DNA of 64,000 nucleotides, from positions 62,001-126,000 of the forward strand of contig SYIK01000012.1 in assembly GCA_005798905.1 (NCBI GenBank). Reading direction: 5' to 3'. The DNA is from Bacteroidota bacterium (GTDB taxonomy: Bacteria > Bacteroidota > Bacteroidia > Chitinophagales > Chitinophagaceae). Below, piece after piece: positions 8,998-18,221 of the stretch (the first letter of the stretch is position 1; each line of letters opens with the position of its first letter). The notes beneath the pieces were generated by a model. It ran no database searches and was not told the DNA's origin. It saw nothing but the letters and a program-made list of their open reading frames with translations. The position numbers and the translations under genes were made by a program.

Positions 8998-10124
8998 TGT
9001 ACAAAGAAACAGACATTTTAAAGGAGTCTTCGGTTGAAGGAAATTTAATAATTAATATTGGACCACAACATCCTTCTACTCATGGTGTGTTGCATTTAGT
9101 GGTTACACTAAATGGAGAAACAATTAAAAAAGTAGAACCACATCTTGGTTACATTCATCGCTCTATTGAAAAAATGTGTGAAAGTTTAAGTTACCGGCAA
9201 TTCATTTATGTAACAAGTAAAATGGATTATCTCTCATCGCACATCAATAACCATGGTTGTGCCATGTGTGTAGAAAAAGGATTACAAATAGAAGTACCGC
9301 CAAGAGCACAAGTAATTCGTGTTTTGATGGATGAACTGACAAGACTTTCCTCCCATCAACTTTGGTGGGGAGCTATGGCAATGGACATTGGCGCACTCAC
9401 TCCTTTCTTTCATGCATTTAGAGAAAGAGAAATGATTACTTCAATTTTTGAAGAAACTTGTGGTACAAGATTAACGATGAATTATATGGTGCCCGGTGGA
9501 GTAATGGCAGATGTAAATACAAATTTTCAAAAAAGTGTAAAAGATTTTATTATTCATTTCAAAAATAAAATCAATGAATACGATGAACTGTTAACAGGAA
9601 ATATCATATTTCAAAACAGAACAAAAGGAGTTGGATTTATTTCGAAAGAAAATGCAATTTCATTTGGATGCAGCGGACCTACTGCAAGAGGAAGTGGCGT
9701 AAGTTGCGATATCAGAAAATTATACCCTTACGAAGTTTATAACCAATTAGATTTTGATGAAATTTTAGAACCCGGCGGAGATTGTTTTGCTCGTTATTTA
9801 GTTCGGATGAAAGAAATGAAACAATCCATTTCAATAATCGAACAATTAATTGACAATATTCCCGATGGAGATTTTCAAGCAAAAACAAAAGCAGTTTTAA
9901 AATTACCAAAAGGCGAATTTTATTCTTCGGTAGAATCGGCAAGAGGTGAATTTGGTGTGTACATTGTAAGCGAAGGTGGAACTACTCCGTACAGAATTAA
10001 GTTTCGTTCTCCGGGTTTTTCCAATTTAAGTGCATTAGATTTTATGTCGAGAGAAGGTAAAATTGGCGACTTGATTGCAATAATGGGTTCGTTGGATTTA
10101 GTAATTCCAGATATTGATAGATAA
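8997..10124 (+). CDS. nuoD: NADH-quinone oxidoreductase subunit D
   Basis: A 375-residue peripheral-arm subunit (49 kDa family) that, with NuoB, forms the quinone-binding pocket. It opens with the invariant GPQHPSTHGVL (about residues 22-32), which holds the quinone-site histidine, followed by PHLGYIHRSIEKM. The conserved tyrosine that pairs with this site lies in KMDYLSSH. The C-terminus IPDIDR is the normal ending, with the invariant DIDR motif. The gene is full length and translationally coupled to nuoC; nuoH follows after 28 bases. Confidence 0.97.
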   Translation: MYKETDILKESSVEGNLIINIGPQHPSTHGVLHLVVTLNGETIKKVEPHLGYIHRSIEKMCESLSYRQFIYVTSKMDYLSSHINNHGCAMCVEKGLQIEVPPRAQVIRVLMDELTRLSSHQLWWGAMAMDIGALTPFFHAFREREMITSIFEETCGTRLTMNYMVPGGVMADVNTNFQKSVKDFIIHFKNKINEYDELLTGNIIFQNRTKGVGFISKENAISFGCSGPTARGSGVSCDIRKLYPYEVYNQLDFDEILEPGGDCFARYLVRMKEMKQSISIIEQLIDNIPDGDFQAKTKAVLKLPKGEFYSSVESARGEFGVYIVSEGGTTPYRIKFRSPGFSNLSALDFMSREGKIGDLIAIMGSLDLVIPDIDR

Positions 10125-10152
10125 TATTTAAAATAAATAAGTTAAAAACAAA

Positions 10153-11229
10153 ATGCCGAGTTTAGAAAACATAGCCAACTTCATTCACAATTGGTTATAC
10201 ACAACATTCAACGCTACTGTTGCATTGTTGTTGGAATTTACCATTGTCGCAATTTTGGTGATTGGATTGTTTTCAGTTCTCGGATTGGTTTTAATTTTTA
10301 TGGAACGAAAAGTTTCTGCTTATATGCAAGTTCGTCTTGGTCCAAATAGAGTTGGTCCAAAAGGAATTTTTCAAACTGTTGCAGATACATTGAAGTTGAT
10401 GGTAAAAGAAGGAATGACGCCAAATAATGCAGATAAATTTTTATTCAACCTCGCACCATTTATTGTAATGACTGCCGCAATGTTAATATTAGCGCCATTA
10501 GCATTTGCAAAAAATTTTCAAATTTGGGATATTAATATTGGTGTTTTGTTTGTAACTGCTATTTCATCGGTTTCAGTAATTGGAATTTTAATGGCGGGTT
10601 GGGCAAGCAATAATAAATATTCATTATTGGGTGCAATGCGAAGCGGTGCGCAAATTGTAAGCTATGAATTATCAGCCGGCCTCTCCATTATTACAATTGT
10701 TGTACTCAGTGAAAGTTTAAAAATTTCTACTATAATTGAATCGCAAGCAAATGGTTGGTGGATATTTAAAGGTCACATCCCGGCAATTATTGCATTCGTA
10801 ATTTTTATTATTGCAGTAACTGCAGAAACAAACCGAGCTCCATTCGATTTAGCAGAAGCCGAAAGTGAACTCACTGCTGGTTTTCACACAGAATATTCCG
10901 GAATGAAATTTGCTTTATTTTTTTTAGCGGAATATGTAAATATTTTTATTGTCTGCGTTATTGGTGCTACTTTATTTTTGGGAGGATGGATGCCGTTGCA
11001 TTTTGGAACGAATACAACGTTCAATGAAATGATGGATTATATTCCTTCCTCTTTGTGGTTATTCGGAAAAACCTTTTTCTTAATTTTTGTTATCATGTGG
11101 TTTCGATGGACATTCCCTCGATTGAGAATTGATCAATTATTAAATTTAGAATGGAAATATTTGTTGCCAATAAGTATGATAAATTTATTGTTGGCAACAG
11201 CAATGGCTATATTGGGTTGGCACTTTTAA
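10153..11229 (+). CDS. nuoH: NADH-quinone oxidoreductase subunit H
   Basis: A 358-residue inner-membrane subunit with about eight transmembrane helices that links the quinone pocket to the proton-pumping arm. The conserved loop ERKVSAYMQVRLGPNRVGP (about residues 51-69) and the later AETNRAPFDLAEAESELTAG (about 224-243) are the two family signatures, including the acidic residues of the quinone tunnel. The gene is intact and sits between nuoD and nuoI with 10 bases to nuoI. In a complete 14-subunit operon nuoEFG would stand between nuoD and nuoH; they are absent here. Confidence 0.97.
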   Translation: MPSLENIANFIHNWLYTTFNATVALLLEFTIVAILVIGLFSVLGLVLIFMERKVSAYMQVRLGPNRVGPKGIFQTVADTLKLMVKEGMTPNNADKFLFNLAPFIVMTAAMLILAPLAFAKNFQIWDINIGVLFVTAISSVSVIGILMAGWASNNKYSLLGAMRSGAQIVSYELSAGLSIITIVVLSESLKISTIIESQANGWWIFKGHIPAIIAFVIFIIAVTAETNRAPFDLAEAESELTAGFHTEYSGMKFALFFLAEYVNIFIVCVIGATLFLGGWMPLHFGTNTTFNEMMDYIPSSLWLFGKTFFLIFVIMWFRWTFPRLRIDQLLNLEWKYLLPISMINLLLATAMAILGWHF

Positions 11230-11239
11230 TTTTTTTAAA

Positions 11240-11716
11240 ATGTTTTTGAAAGAATACATACAAGATATTTACGGCGCCGTCAAATCTTTATTGATTGGAA
11301 TGAGGCGGACCGGTTATTATTTTACAAACCATAAAGAAATAATAACACAACAATATCCCGACAATAAAGCAACGCTGAATTTGTCGGAAAGATTTAGAGG
11401 TGAAGTGGTGATGATTCACGATGAAAACAACGAACATGCTTGCACGGGATGTACTGCTTGCGAGTTGGCTTGCCCAAATGCAACAATAAAAATTATTACA
11501 CAATTTGATATTTCGCCCGATGGGAAAAAGAAAAAAGCGCTAAACAAATTTGTGTATCATTTAGATTTATGCACCATGTGCAATTTATGCATTGTTGCTT
11601 GTCCCACCGATGCAATAAAGATGGCAAACACTTTTGAACACAGTGTTTTTGATAGAAGTAAATTGACAAAAATTTTAAACAACCCGGATTCAAAAATTAG
11701 AGCTGGAATTGAATAA
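11240..11716 (+). CDS. nuoI: NADH-quinone oxidoreductase subunit I (two [4Fe-4S] clusters)
   Basis: A 158-residue ferredoxin-like subunit (23 kDa family) that carries clusters N6a and N6b and passes electrons to NuoB. Both cysteine sets are complete: C68-C71-C74 with C78, and C111-C114-C117 with C121 (CTMCNLCIVACP). In complexes lacking NuoEFG this subunit is the likely entry point for electrons from an external donor such as ferredoxin or flavodoxin (known from related complexes, not shown here). Helices near the N-terminus attach it to the membrane arm. Confidence 0.96.
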   Translation: MFLKEYIQDIYGAVKSLLIGMRRTGYYFTNHKEIITQQYPDNKATLNLSERFRGEVVMIHDENNEHACTGCTACELACPNATIKIITQFDISPDGKKKKALNKFVYHLDLCTMCNLCIVACPTDAIKMANTFEHSVFDRSKLTKILNNPDSKIRAGIE

Positions 11717-11737
11717 CAATTAAATAAGAAAAACCTT

Positions 11738-12253
11738 TTGGCAAATTCATCCATCATATTTTATATTTTATCAGCACTTATTTTAACTACGGCAATCTTG
11801 TCGGTTACAACACTTAAAATTTTTCGAGCTGCAATTTGGCTACTTTTTTCATTAATAGGAATAGCCGGATTATATTTTTGGTTATCAGTTGAATTTATTG
11901 CTGCTGTACAAATAATAGTTTATGTGGGAGGGATTGTTGTTTTAATAATTTTTTCAATTTTTCTCACCCAGCAATCGGGGAAGGGGATGCAAAAAAATTC
12001 TCTCAGAAGAATTATTGCTGCTACTATTGCAATAGCTATTGGTTTTGTAATGACTTCACTTTTAATTTTTCAATTCGATTTCAAACTTGAAAATAAAATT
12101 TTTGATTCCGGTATTGCAAAAATTGGAACACAAATGCTCTCTGTCGAAAAAGATGGGTTTGCACTTCCATTTGAAGTAGTAAGTATTTTATTGTTAGCTG
12201 CAATGGTGGGCTGTATTGTAATTGCCATAAAATCTAAACCGCAAGAAAAATGA
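11738..12253 (+). CDS. nuoJ: NADH-quinone oxidoreductase subunit J
   Basis: A 171-residue membrane subunit with five predicted helices. The central VEFIAAVQIIVYVGGIVVL (about residues 50-68) is the conserved helix with the pi-bulge and a membrane-embedded glutamate. The only suitable start is TTG at 11738 (reading MANSSIIFYIL); no ATG lies upstream in frame before the nuoI stop, so a non-AUG start is likely. The end overlaps nuoK by four bases (ATGA). Confidence 0.93.
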   Translation: MANSSIIFYILSALILTTAILSVTTLKIFRAAIWLLFSLIGIAGLYFWLSVEFIAAVQIIVYVGGIVVLIIFSIFLTQQSGKGMQKNSLRRIIAATIAIAIGFVMTSLLIFQFDFKLENKIFDSGIAKIGTQMLSVEKDGFALPFEVVSILLLAAMVGCIVIAIKSKPQEK

Positions 12254-12564
12254 ACGAAGTACCATTAACACATATTTTAGTTTTAAGTACTGCCTTATTT
12301 TTTATTGGGATGTTCGGGCTTTTTACCCGACGAAATATGATTACGATTTTGATGTCAGTTGAATTGATTTTGAATAGTGTTAACATCAATTTTGTTGCAT
12401 TTAATAAATATTTATTCCCTGAAAAATTAGATGGCGTTTTTTTTGTACTGTTTATTATTGCAATTGCCGCAGCCGAAGCAGCTTTGGCCATTGCCATCAT
12501 AATTAATCTTTACAGAAATCATCAATCAATTGATGTGGATGATGCAACCGAAATGAAATTTTAA
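12250..12564 (+). CDS. nuoK: NADH-quinone oxidoreductase subunit K
   Basis: A 104-residue, three-helix membrane subunit. MSVELILNSVNINFVAF contains the conserved glutamate of the proton path (about residue 38), and AAEAALAIAIIINLYR holds the second buried glutamate (about residue 75). The length is normal. The start overlaps the nuoJ stop, and nuoL begins two bases after its own stop. Confidence 0.95.
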   Translation: MNEVPLTHILVLSTALFFIGMFGLFTRRNMITILMSVELILNSVNINFVAFNKYLFPEKLDGVFFVLFIIAIAAAEAALAIAIIINLYRNHQSIDVDDATEMKF

Positions 12565-12566
12565 AA

Positions 12567-14489
12567 ATGAATTACGCATCCTATATTTTTTTAATTCCTT
12601 TATTGCCATTGGCGGGTTTTGCCTTATTGGGCTTATTCGGAAAAAAATATTTTAATGAAAGCTCCGGCATTATTGCAACCGTTTTGATTTTAGTTTCTAC
12701 TCTTTTGTCGTTGTACACGGCATACAATTATTTTATTGCTGAAGGAATAATAAATGGAGCCTACCCTTCGATTACTGCATTTCATACAAGCTGGCTTTCT
12801 TTTTCAAAAAATTTATCCATTGATATCGGAATCTTAATTGACCCTATTTCGGTAATGATGTTGATTGTTGTCACTTTTATTTCTTTAATGGTTCATATTT
12901 TCAGTTTGGGATATATGAAAGGCGAAAAAAGATTTGCAACTTATTATGCATTTCTATCGTTGTTTACATTTTCCATGTTAGGACTAATTATTTCAAGCAA
13001 TCTTTTTCAGATTTATATTTTTTGGGAATTAGTTGGTGTGTCTTCTTTTTTATTAATTGGATTTTATTTTGATAAACCATCTGCGGTTGCTGCATCCAAA
13101 AAAGCTTTCATTGTTACACGCTTTGCCGATTTAGGATTTTTGATTGGCATTCTTTTACTTGGATATTATGGAGAATCTTTCGAATTCAGTACGCTGATTC
13201 GTCAGTTAACGGATGTACAATCTTCGCAATCCATCGCTATTACAACAGGAACTTTCGCCGGCATAAGTATTTTAACTTGGGGACTAATTTTAATTTTTAT
13301 TGGCGGTGCTGGAAAAAGCGCATTGTTTCCATTACACATTTGGTTGCCCGATGCAATGGAAGGTCCAACGCCAGTTTCCGCATTAATTCATGCTGCAACA
13401 ATGGTGGTTGCAGGTGTTTTTTTAGTAGCCCGCTTATTTCCCATTTTTTCACTTTCCGAAATTGCATTATCCGTAATAACGGTAGTTGGTTTGTCATCGA
13501 CATTTATTGCTGCAGTAATTGCTTGTACACAAACTGATATAAAAAGAGTTCTTGCTTATTCAACCATGTCGCAAATTGGTTTTATGATGTTTGCATTAGG
13601 AATGACGGGAACTGAAAATACATTAGGATATACAGCTTCTCTTTTTCATTTATTTACACATGCATTTTTTAAATCCTTACTTTTTCTTTGTGCCGGCACT
13701 ATTATTCATTTTATACATAGCAACGAAATAAGTGCAATGGGTGGATTGAAAAAATATATACCATTAACGCATTTAACTTTTTTAATTGCTTGTCTTGCAA
13801 TTGCAGGAATTCCACCTTTTGCAGGATTTTTTAGTAAAGAAGAAATTTTATTGGCCGCATACAATTCAAATAAACTTGTTTTTGGAATTGCATTACTCAC
13901 ATCGGGAATAACTGCATTTTACATGTTCCGTTTGTATTTTTCAATATTTTATAATAAACAAATGGAAATACAAAATCCGCATAGTGAAGGAAGTTTTTCG
14001 ATAAAATTTCCATTAGTTGTTTTAGCTATTTGTTCAATCGTTGTTGGTTTTATTCCTTTTGGAAATTTTGTTGCTGCTGATAATAAAATTTTGGAATCGC
14101 ATCTCGATTTTAGATTTTCATTCGCACCAGTAGTAATTGGCGGTTTAAGTATTTTATTGGCTATGTATTTTTATAAAAATGAAAATGACAAACCGAATAA
14201 AGTTGCTTCTTTTTGGGGTAAAATTTATCAAGCAGCTTTTCGTAAATTTTACGTTGATGAACTTTATATTTTTATTACTAAAAAAATAATTTTCAATTTT
14301 ATTGGGCGACCAGCTGCATGGATTGATAAAAATATTGTGGACGGATTGGTGAATGAAACCGCCCGAACAATTGAAAAATTTTCGTACATGATAAAAGGAA
14401 TACAATCCGGAAAAGTGCAGCATTACCTTCTTTATTTTTTTGGTGGGATTATTTCATTGTTAATCGTATTTGTTTATTTATGGAAATGA
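12567..14489 (+). CDS. nuoL: NADH-quinone oxidoreductase subunit L (antiporter-like)
   Basis: A 640-residue membrane subunit, the distal proton-pumping unit, with about 16 helices. The family core is visible: YIFWELVGVSSFLLIGFYF with the key glutamate (about residue 150), GGAGKSALFPLHIWLPDAMEGPTPVSAL split over residues 245-275 (lysine in GKSALFP), and HAATMVVAGVFL. The C-terminus has the long lateral-helix region typical of NuoL, ending in a final membrane helix. It overlaps nuoM by four bases. The length is in the normal range. Confidence 0.96.
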   Translation: MNYASYIFLIPLLPLAGFALLGLFGKKYFNESSGIIATVLILVSTLLSLYTAYNYFIAEGIINGAYPSITAFHTSWLSFSKNLSIDIGILIDPISVMMLIVVTFISLMVHIFSLGYMKGEKRFATYYAFLSLFTFSMLGLIISSNLFQIYIFWELVGVSSFLLIGFYFDKPSAVAASKKAFIVTRFADLGFLIGILLLGYYGESFEFSTLIRQLTDVQSSQSIAITTGTFAGISILTWGLILIFIGGAGKSALFPLHIWLPDAMEGPTPVSALIHAATMVVAGVFLVARLFPIFSLSEIALSVITVVGLSSTFIAAVIACTQTDIKRVLAYSTMSQIGFMMFALGMTGTENTLGYTASLFHLFTHAFFKSLLFLCAGTIIHFIHSNEISAMGGLKKYIPLTHLTFLIACLAIAGIPPFAGFFSKEEILLAAYNSNKLVFGIALLTSGITAFYMFRLYFSIFYNKQMEIQNPHSEGSFSIKFPLVVLAICSIVVGFIPFGNFVAADNKILESHLDFRFSFAPVVIGGLSILLAMYFYKNENDKPNKVASFWGKIYQAAFRKFYVDELYIFITKKIIFNFIGRPAAWIDKNIVDGLVNETARTIEKFSYMIKGIQSGKVQHYLLYFFGGIISLLIVFVYLWK

Positions 14490-15976
14490 ACTTATTAATC
14501 ATACTGCTTATTCCTTTGCTGACCGCCATGGCATTGCTTTTTGCTAATTCATTAAAGCAAATAAGGTTCATTGCTTTAATGGGTTCGGTTGCACAATTAA
14601 TTTTTTCTTTTGTTCTTTTTTATTTTTATCGAACTGAAAAAAACAACGGAAATACTGCTCTCTTTTCATTTGAACAAAATTATACTTGGTACGCTCCGCT
14701 GAATATTAATTTTCATATCGGAGTAGATGGCATTTCCATCGCAATGATTTTGCTAACGAGTTTTGTAGTGCTTGCCGGCGTTTTGGTTTCTTGGAAAGAA
14801 GAAAGATTGAGTAAAGATTTTTTCTTTTTACTACTATTTTTAAGTCTTGGCACTTATGGTTTTTTTATTTCGCTCGATCTTTTCACACTTTTTTTCTTTC
14901 TTGAACTTGCAGTAATTCCAAAATTTTTACTCATCGGTATTTGGGGAAGTGGAAAAAAAGAATATAGTGCCATGAAACTTGCATTGATGTTGATGGCCGG
15001 TTCTGCATTGGTTTTTGTGGGTCTTTTAGGAATTTATTTCAACACAAATATTAACGGATTGCATAGTTTCGATTTGATTCAAATTGCAAATACGCAACTT
15101 CCACTTGCTGTACAAAAATTATTTTTCCCGTTTGCATTTATTGGTTTTGGAATTTTTACTGCACTGTTTCCTTTTCATACTTGGGTTCCGGATGGTCACT
15201 CTTCCGCGCCAACTGCAGCTTCAATGTTTTTAGCCGGCATTTCCATGAAATTGGGTGGCTACGGATGTTTGCGTGTTGCCACATATCTCATGCCCGATGC
15301 GGCGCAATCGTATTCAACAATTATTATTGTACTTGCAATCATCGCAATTATTTACGGCGCATTTGCAACAATGATGCAAACAGATTTAAAATATATTAAT
15401 GCTTATTCATCCATTAGTCATTGTGGTTTTGTTTTATTGGGAATTGGAATTCTTACAAAAACAGCAATCAATGGAGCGGTATTGCAAATGGTATCACACG
15501 GCTTGATGACGGCTCTTTTCTTTGCTGTTATTGGAATGATTTATGACAGAACTCATTCGCGACAATTATCTCAACTCAGTGGATTATTAAAAGTGATGCC
15601 TTTTATTTCTACAGCATTTGTAATTGCAGGTTTATGTTCATTAGGACTTCCAGGATTTAGTGGATTTGTGGCAGAGATGACTGTTTTTGTTGGTGCTTGG
15701 GAAAAACCAGATTTATTTTATAGAATGGTTACCATCATTGCTTGTGCTTCAATTGTTGTAACAGCAGTTTATATTTTAAGAGCTACCGGAACAGCCATAA
15801 TGGGTCCGATAAATAATAATGATCATTTAAAACTTTCGGATGCTGCATGGTACGAACGATTAGCTGCGATTGTGTTAATTACCGCAATTATCGCAATTGG
15901 CATAAGCCCGTTTTGGTTAACGGATTTAATCGGTCAAAGCACAGACAGTATTGTAAATAAATTATTAAACAAATAG
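14486..15976 (+). CDS. nuoM: NADH-quinone oxidoreductase subunit M (antiporter-like)
   Basis: A 496-residue membrane subunit with about 14 helices, the second antiporter-like proton pump. The conserved acidic residue lies in TLFFFLELAVIPKFLLIGIW, and the later core is FPFHTWVPDGHSSAPTAASM (about residues 230-250). I chose the ATG at 14486 because its ATGA overlaps the nuoL stop; an in-frame ATG at 14480 would add two residues. nuoN follows after 10 bases. Confidence 0.96.
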   Translation: MNLLIILLIPLLTAMALLFANSLKQIRFIALMGSVAQLIFSFVLFYFYRTEKNNGNTALFSFEQNYTWYAPLNINFHIGVDGISIAMILLTSFVVLAGVLVSWKEERLSKDFFFLLLFLSLGTYGFFISLDLFTLFFFLELAVIPKFLLIGIWGSGKKEYSAMKLALMLMAGSALVFVGLLGIYFNTNINGLHSFDLIQIANTQLPLAVQKLFFPFAFIGFGIFTALFPFHTWVPDGHSSAPTAASMFLAGISMKLGGYGCLRVATYLMPDAAQSYSTIIIVLAIIAIIYGAFATMMQTDLKYINAYSSISHCGFVLLGIGILTKTAINGAVLQMVSHGLMTALFFAVIGMIYDRTHSRQLSQLSGLLKVMPFISTAFVIAGLCSLGLPGFSGFVAEMTVFVGAWEKPDLFYRMVTIIACASIVVTAVYILRATGTAIMGPINNNDHLKLSDAAWYERLAAIVLITAIIAIGISPFWLTDLIGQSTDSIVNKLLNK

Positions 15977-15986
15977 TTGCTTTAAA

Positions 15987-17393
15987 ATGTTAACTGATTT
16001 TTTATTATTGATGAAACAAGAATTGTTGCTGGTTGCAATTATTTTTATTCTTGTATTTATCAAACTCGGGAGCAAAGAAAGAAGCAATGAATCTTTGTTG
16101 AACGCAATTAATATTTTACTATTAATAAATTTGATTGCAGGAATTTTCAATTCGCAAACAGGAACTCTTTTTGGAGATATGTTTAATACAAATCAACTAT
16201 TTATTTTTGAAAAAAATATTTTAAACTTTGGTGTATTAATTATTTCATTACAATCTTATGATTGGTTGAAGAAACACAAACACCTTATTGAATTTTACTT
16301 ATTATTACTCTCAGCATTATTAGGAATGTTTTTAATGCTTTCGAGCAATAATTTACTAATGTTTTATTTGGCACTTGAACTTTCAACAATCCCAATTGCA
16401 GCACTGTGTAATTTCGATTTGGAAAAACGAAAATCATCAGAAGCAGCATTTAAAATGATTATTTCTTCTGCATTTTCATCCGGACTTTTACTGCTGGGTA
16501 TTTCATTTTTTTATGGTACAACCGGAACTTTAAATTTTGCTGAAATCCCCGCTACACTTAACGGAAATGCATTACAAATTTTTTCATTCGTTTTATTAAT
16601 AGCAGGATTTGGATTTAAAATTTCTGCTGTTCCATTTCATTTATGGACAGCCGATGTTTATGAAGGATCGCCCATTTCAGTTACTTCATTTTTATCGGTA
16701 ATATCAAAAGGCGCGGTTGTATTCGTATTGGTTTCTGTTTTATATAAAGTTTTCGAACCGCTATCTGAATATTGGTACACTATTTTATTCTTATTGTCTT
16801 TGTTGACAATGATAATCGGAAATCTTTTTGCATTGCGTCAACAAAACATGAAACGATTTCTTGCATTTTCTTCAATTGCACAAGTAGGATTTATATTAAT
16901 AGGAATAAGTGGACAATCACTGGAAGGAACTGCCTCGGTAGTATTTTTTATTTTGATTTATATTTTATCAAACTTGGCTGCTTTTGGTGTAATCAATTTG
17001 GTAAGTAGTAAATGTGATAAGGAATCGATTGGCGATTATAAAGGATTTTACAAATCAAATCCACAACTCACTTGGGTGTTGACAATTGCACTTTTTTCTT
17101 TAGCGGGAATACCGCCCACTGCCGGCTTTTTTGGAAAATTCTTTTTATTGATGGCGGGTGCAGCAAAGAATAATTATTTACTAATTACTGTTGCGGCATT
17201 AAATATGGTGATTGCTTTGTATTATTATTTGCGTGTCATCAAAGCAATGTTTATGGATGCAAATGAAAATCCAATTGAAAAAATAAAAATTCCATTTCAA
17301 CCAAAATTGGCAATGATAATTTGTGTTGCAGGAATTATTATTCTTGGTATTTATAGCAATTGCTACCAATACATTTTTTCATTAATTAAATAA
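15987..17393 (+). CDS. nuoN: NADH-quinone oxidoreductase subunit N (antiporter-like)
   Basis: A 468-residue membrane subunit with about 14 helices, the third antiporter-like unit. FYLALELSTIPIAALCNFD carries the conserved glutamate (about residue 132). GFGFKISAVPFHLWTADVYEGSP (signature parts KISAVPFHLW and DVYEGSP, about residues 213-235) holds the key lysine. AGIPPTAGFFGKF lies near the C-terminal third. It is the last canonical gene of the operon; a small unknown gene follows at once. Confidence 0.96.
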   Translation: MLTDFLLLMKQELLLVAIIFILVFIKLGSKERSNESLLNAINILLLINLIAGIFNSQTGTLFGDMFNTNQLFIFEKNILNFGVLIISLQSYDWLKKHKHLIEFYLLLLSALLGMFLMLSSNNLLMFYLALELSTIPIAALCNFDLEKRKSSEAAFKMIISSAFSSGLLLLGISFFYGTTGTLNFAEIPATLNGNALQIFSFVLLIAGFGFKISAVPFHLWTADVYEGSPISVTSFLSVISKGAVVFVLVSVLYKVFEPLSEYWYTILFLLSLLTMIIGNLFALRQQNMKRFLAFSSIAQVGFILIGISGQSLEGTASVVFFILIYILSNLAAFGVINLVSSKCDKESIGDYKGFYKSNPQLTWVLTIALFSLAGIPPTAGFFGKFFLLMAGAAKNNYLLITVAALNMVIALYYYLRVIKAMFMDANENPIEKIKIPFQPKLAMIICVAGIIILGIYSNCYQYIFSLIK

Positions 17394-17403
17394 AGTGCGA
17401 TTT

Positions 17404-17754
17404 ATGGCAATCAATAAAAATCATGAATTTGAAGATTTGGAAGGAGTAAAATGTGCCGTAGTAGAAAAAAATGTGCTGCCCGAAAGAGTAAATTTTTTAA
17501 AACCACTTTTAGAAACAAATCATTTTACAGTTATTGTTTCCGCATCGCCACCACCAAAAGTATCGTCAATGCCAAACGAAACAGAATTTACGCCAATTGC
17601 CACTTTTACTGTTGGTGTTACTGATGTTTCCTTCAACGCAACCAATGCAATTTTTGGAAGAACATTGAAAACAGCTTCTGCACAAACAGTTACGCTGGCT
17701 TATTGGCAACAAAAAACAACAATAAGTAATGATGAAATTCCTTACTTCGAATAA
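17404..17754 (+). CDS. Small conserved hypothetical protein at the end of the nuo operon
   Basis: A 116-residue soluble protein with no signal or membrane segment (MAINKNHEFEDLEGVKCAVV). The ATG at 17404 is preferred; an in-frame GTG at 17395, two bases after the nuoN stop, would add three residues. The sequence contains SASPPPKVSSMPNETEF and a TFTVGVTDVSFN segment, and ends in DEIPYFE. I do not recognise the family. The tight spacing to nuoN suggests co-transcription with complex I, but the protein has no cysteines suited to bind a cluster beyond a single one, so a redox role is not indicated. Confidence 0.72.
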   Translation: MAINKNHEFEDLEGVKCAVVEKNVLPERVNFLKPLLETNHFTVIVSASPPPKVSSMPNETEFTPIATFTVGVTDVSFNATNAIFGRTLKTASAQTVTLAYWQQKTTISNDEIPYFE

Positions 17755-17765
17755 AGCATAAAAAT

Positions 17766-18221
17766 ATGTTTATAAAAAATTTATTTGACGCAGAATCTTA
17801 TCACGAAATTGTAAATCGCATTAATAATTTAACTCCTGAATCGCAACAGTGTTGGGGAAAGATGACTGTAAGTCAAATGTTGGCACATTGCAGTAAAGGT
17901 TTTACATCTTTGTTTAGAGAAAAAGCAACCAAAAGAAGTCTGATTGGAAGATTAATTGGTTGGTCAGTAAAAAGTAAAATGTATAACGAAACTTCTTGGA
18001 CAAAAAATCTTCCTACTTCTCCTTATTTTATTGTAAATGATGACAGAGATTTTAACAATGAAAAAAAAGAATTAGAAACATTAAATGCAAAATTTTACCA
18101 AACAGGAAGATTAGGAATTGGTGATAAAGTACATCCTTTCTTCGGAAAACTTACTGCAGAACAATGGGGAAAAATGATGTGGAAACATCTCGACCATCAT
18201 TTGAATCAGTTCGGAGTTTAA
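17766..18221 (+). CDS. DUF1569 / DinB-like protein
   Basis: A 151-residue soluble protein resembling the DUF1569 family of the DinB/YfiT-like four-helix superfamily. Histidines in the right places for the superfamily metal site are visible: the LAHCSKGF segment (about residue 41) and WKHLDHHLNQFG near the C-terminus (about residues 139-150). Many members are thought to bind a metal and to modify thiols or small molecules, but the function of this group is unknown. It lies 11 bases after the previous gene and overlaps the convergent outer-membrane gene by four bases. Confidence 0.82.
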   Translation: MFIKNLFDAESYHEIVNRINNLTPESQQCWGKMTVSQMLAHCSKGFTSLFREKATKRSLIGRLIGWSVKSKMYNETSWTKNLPTSPYFIVNDDRDFNNEKKELETLNAKFYQTGRLGIGDKVHPFFGKLTAEQWGKMMWKHLDHHLNQFGV

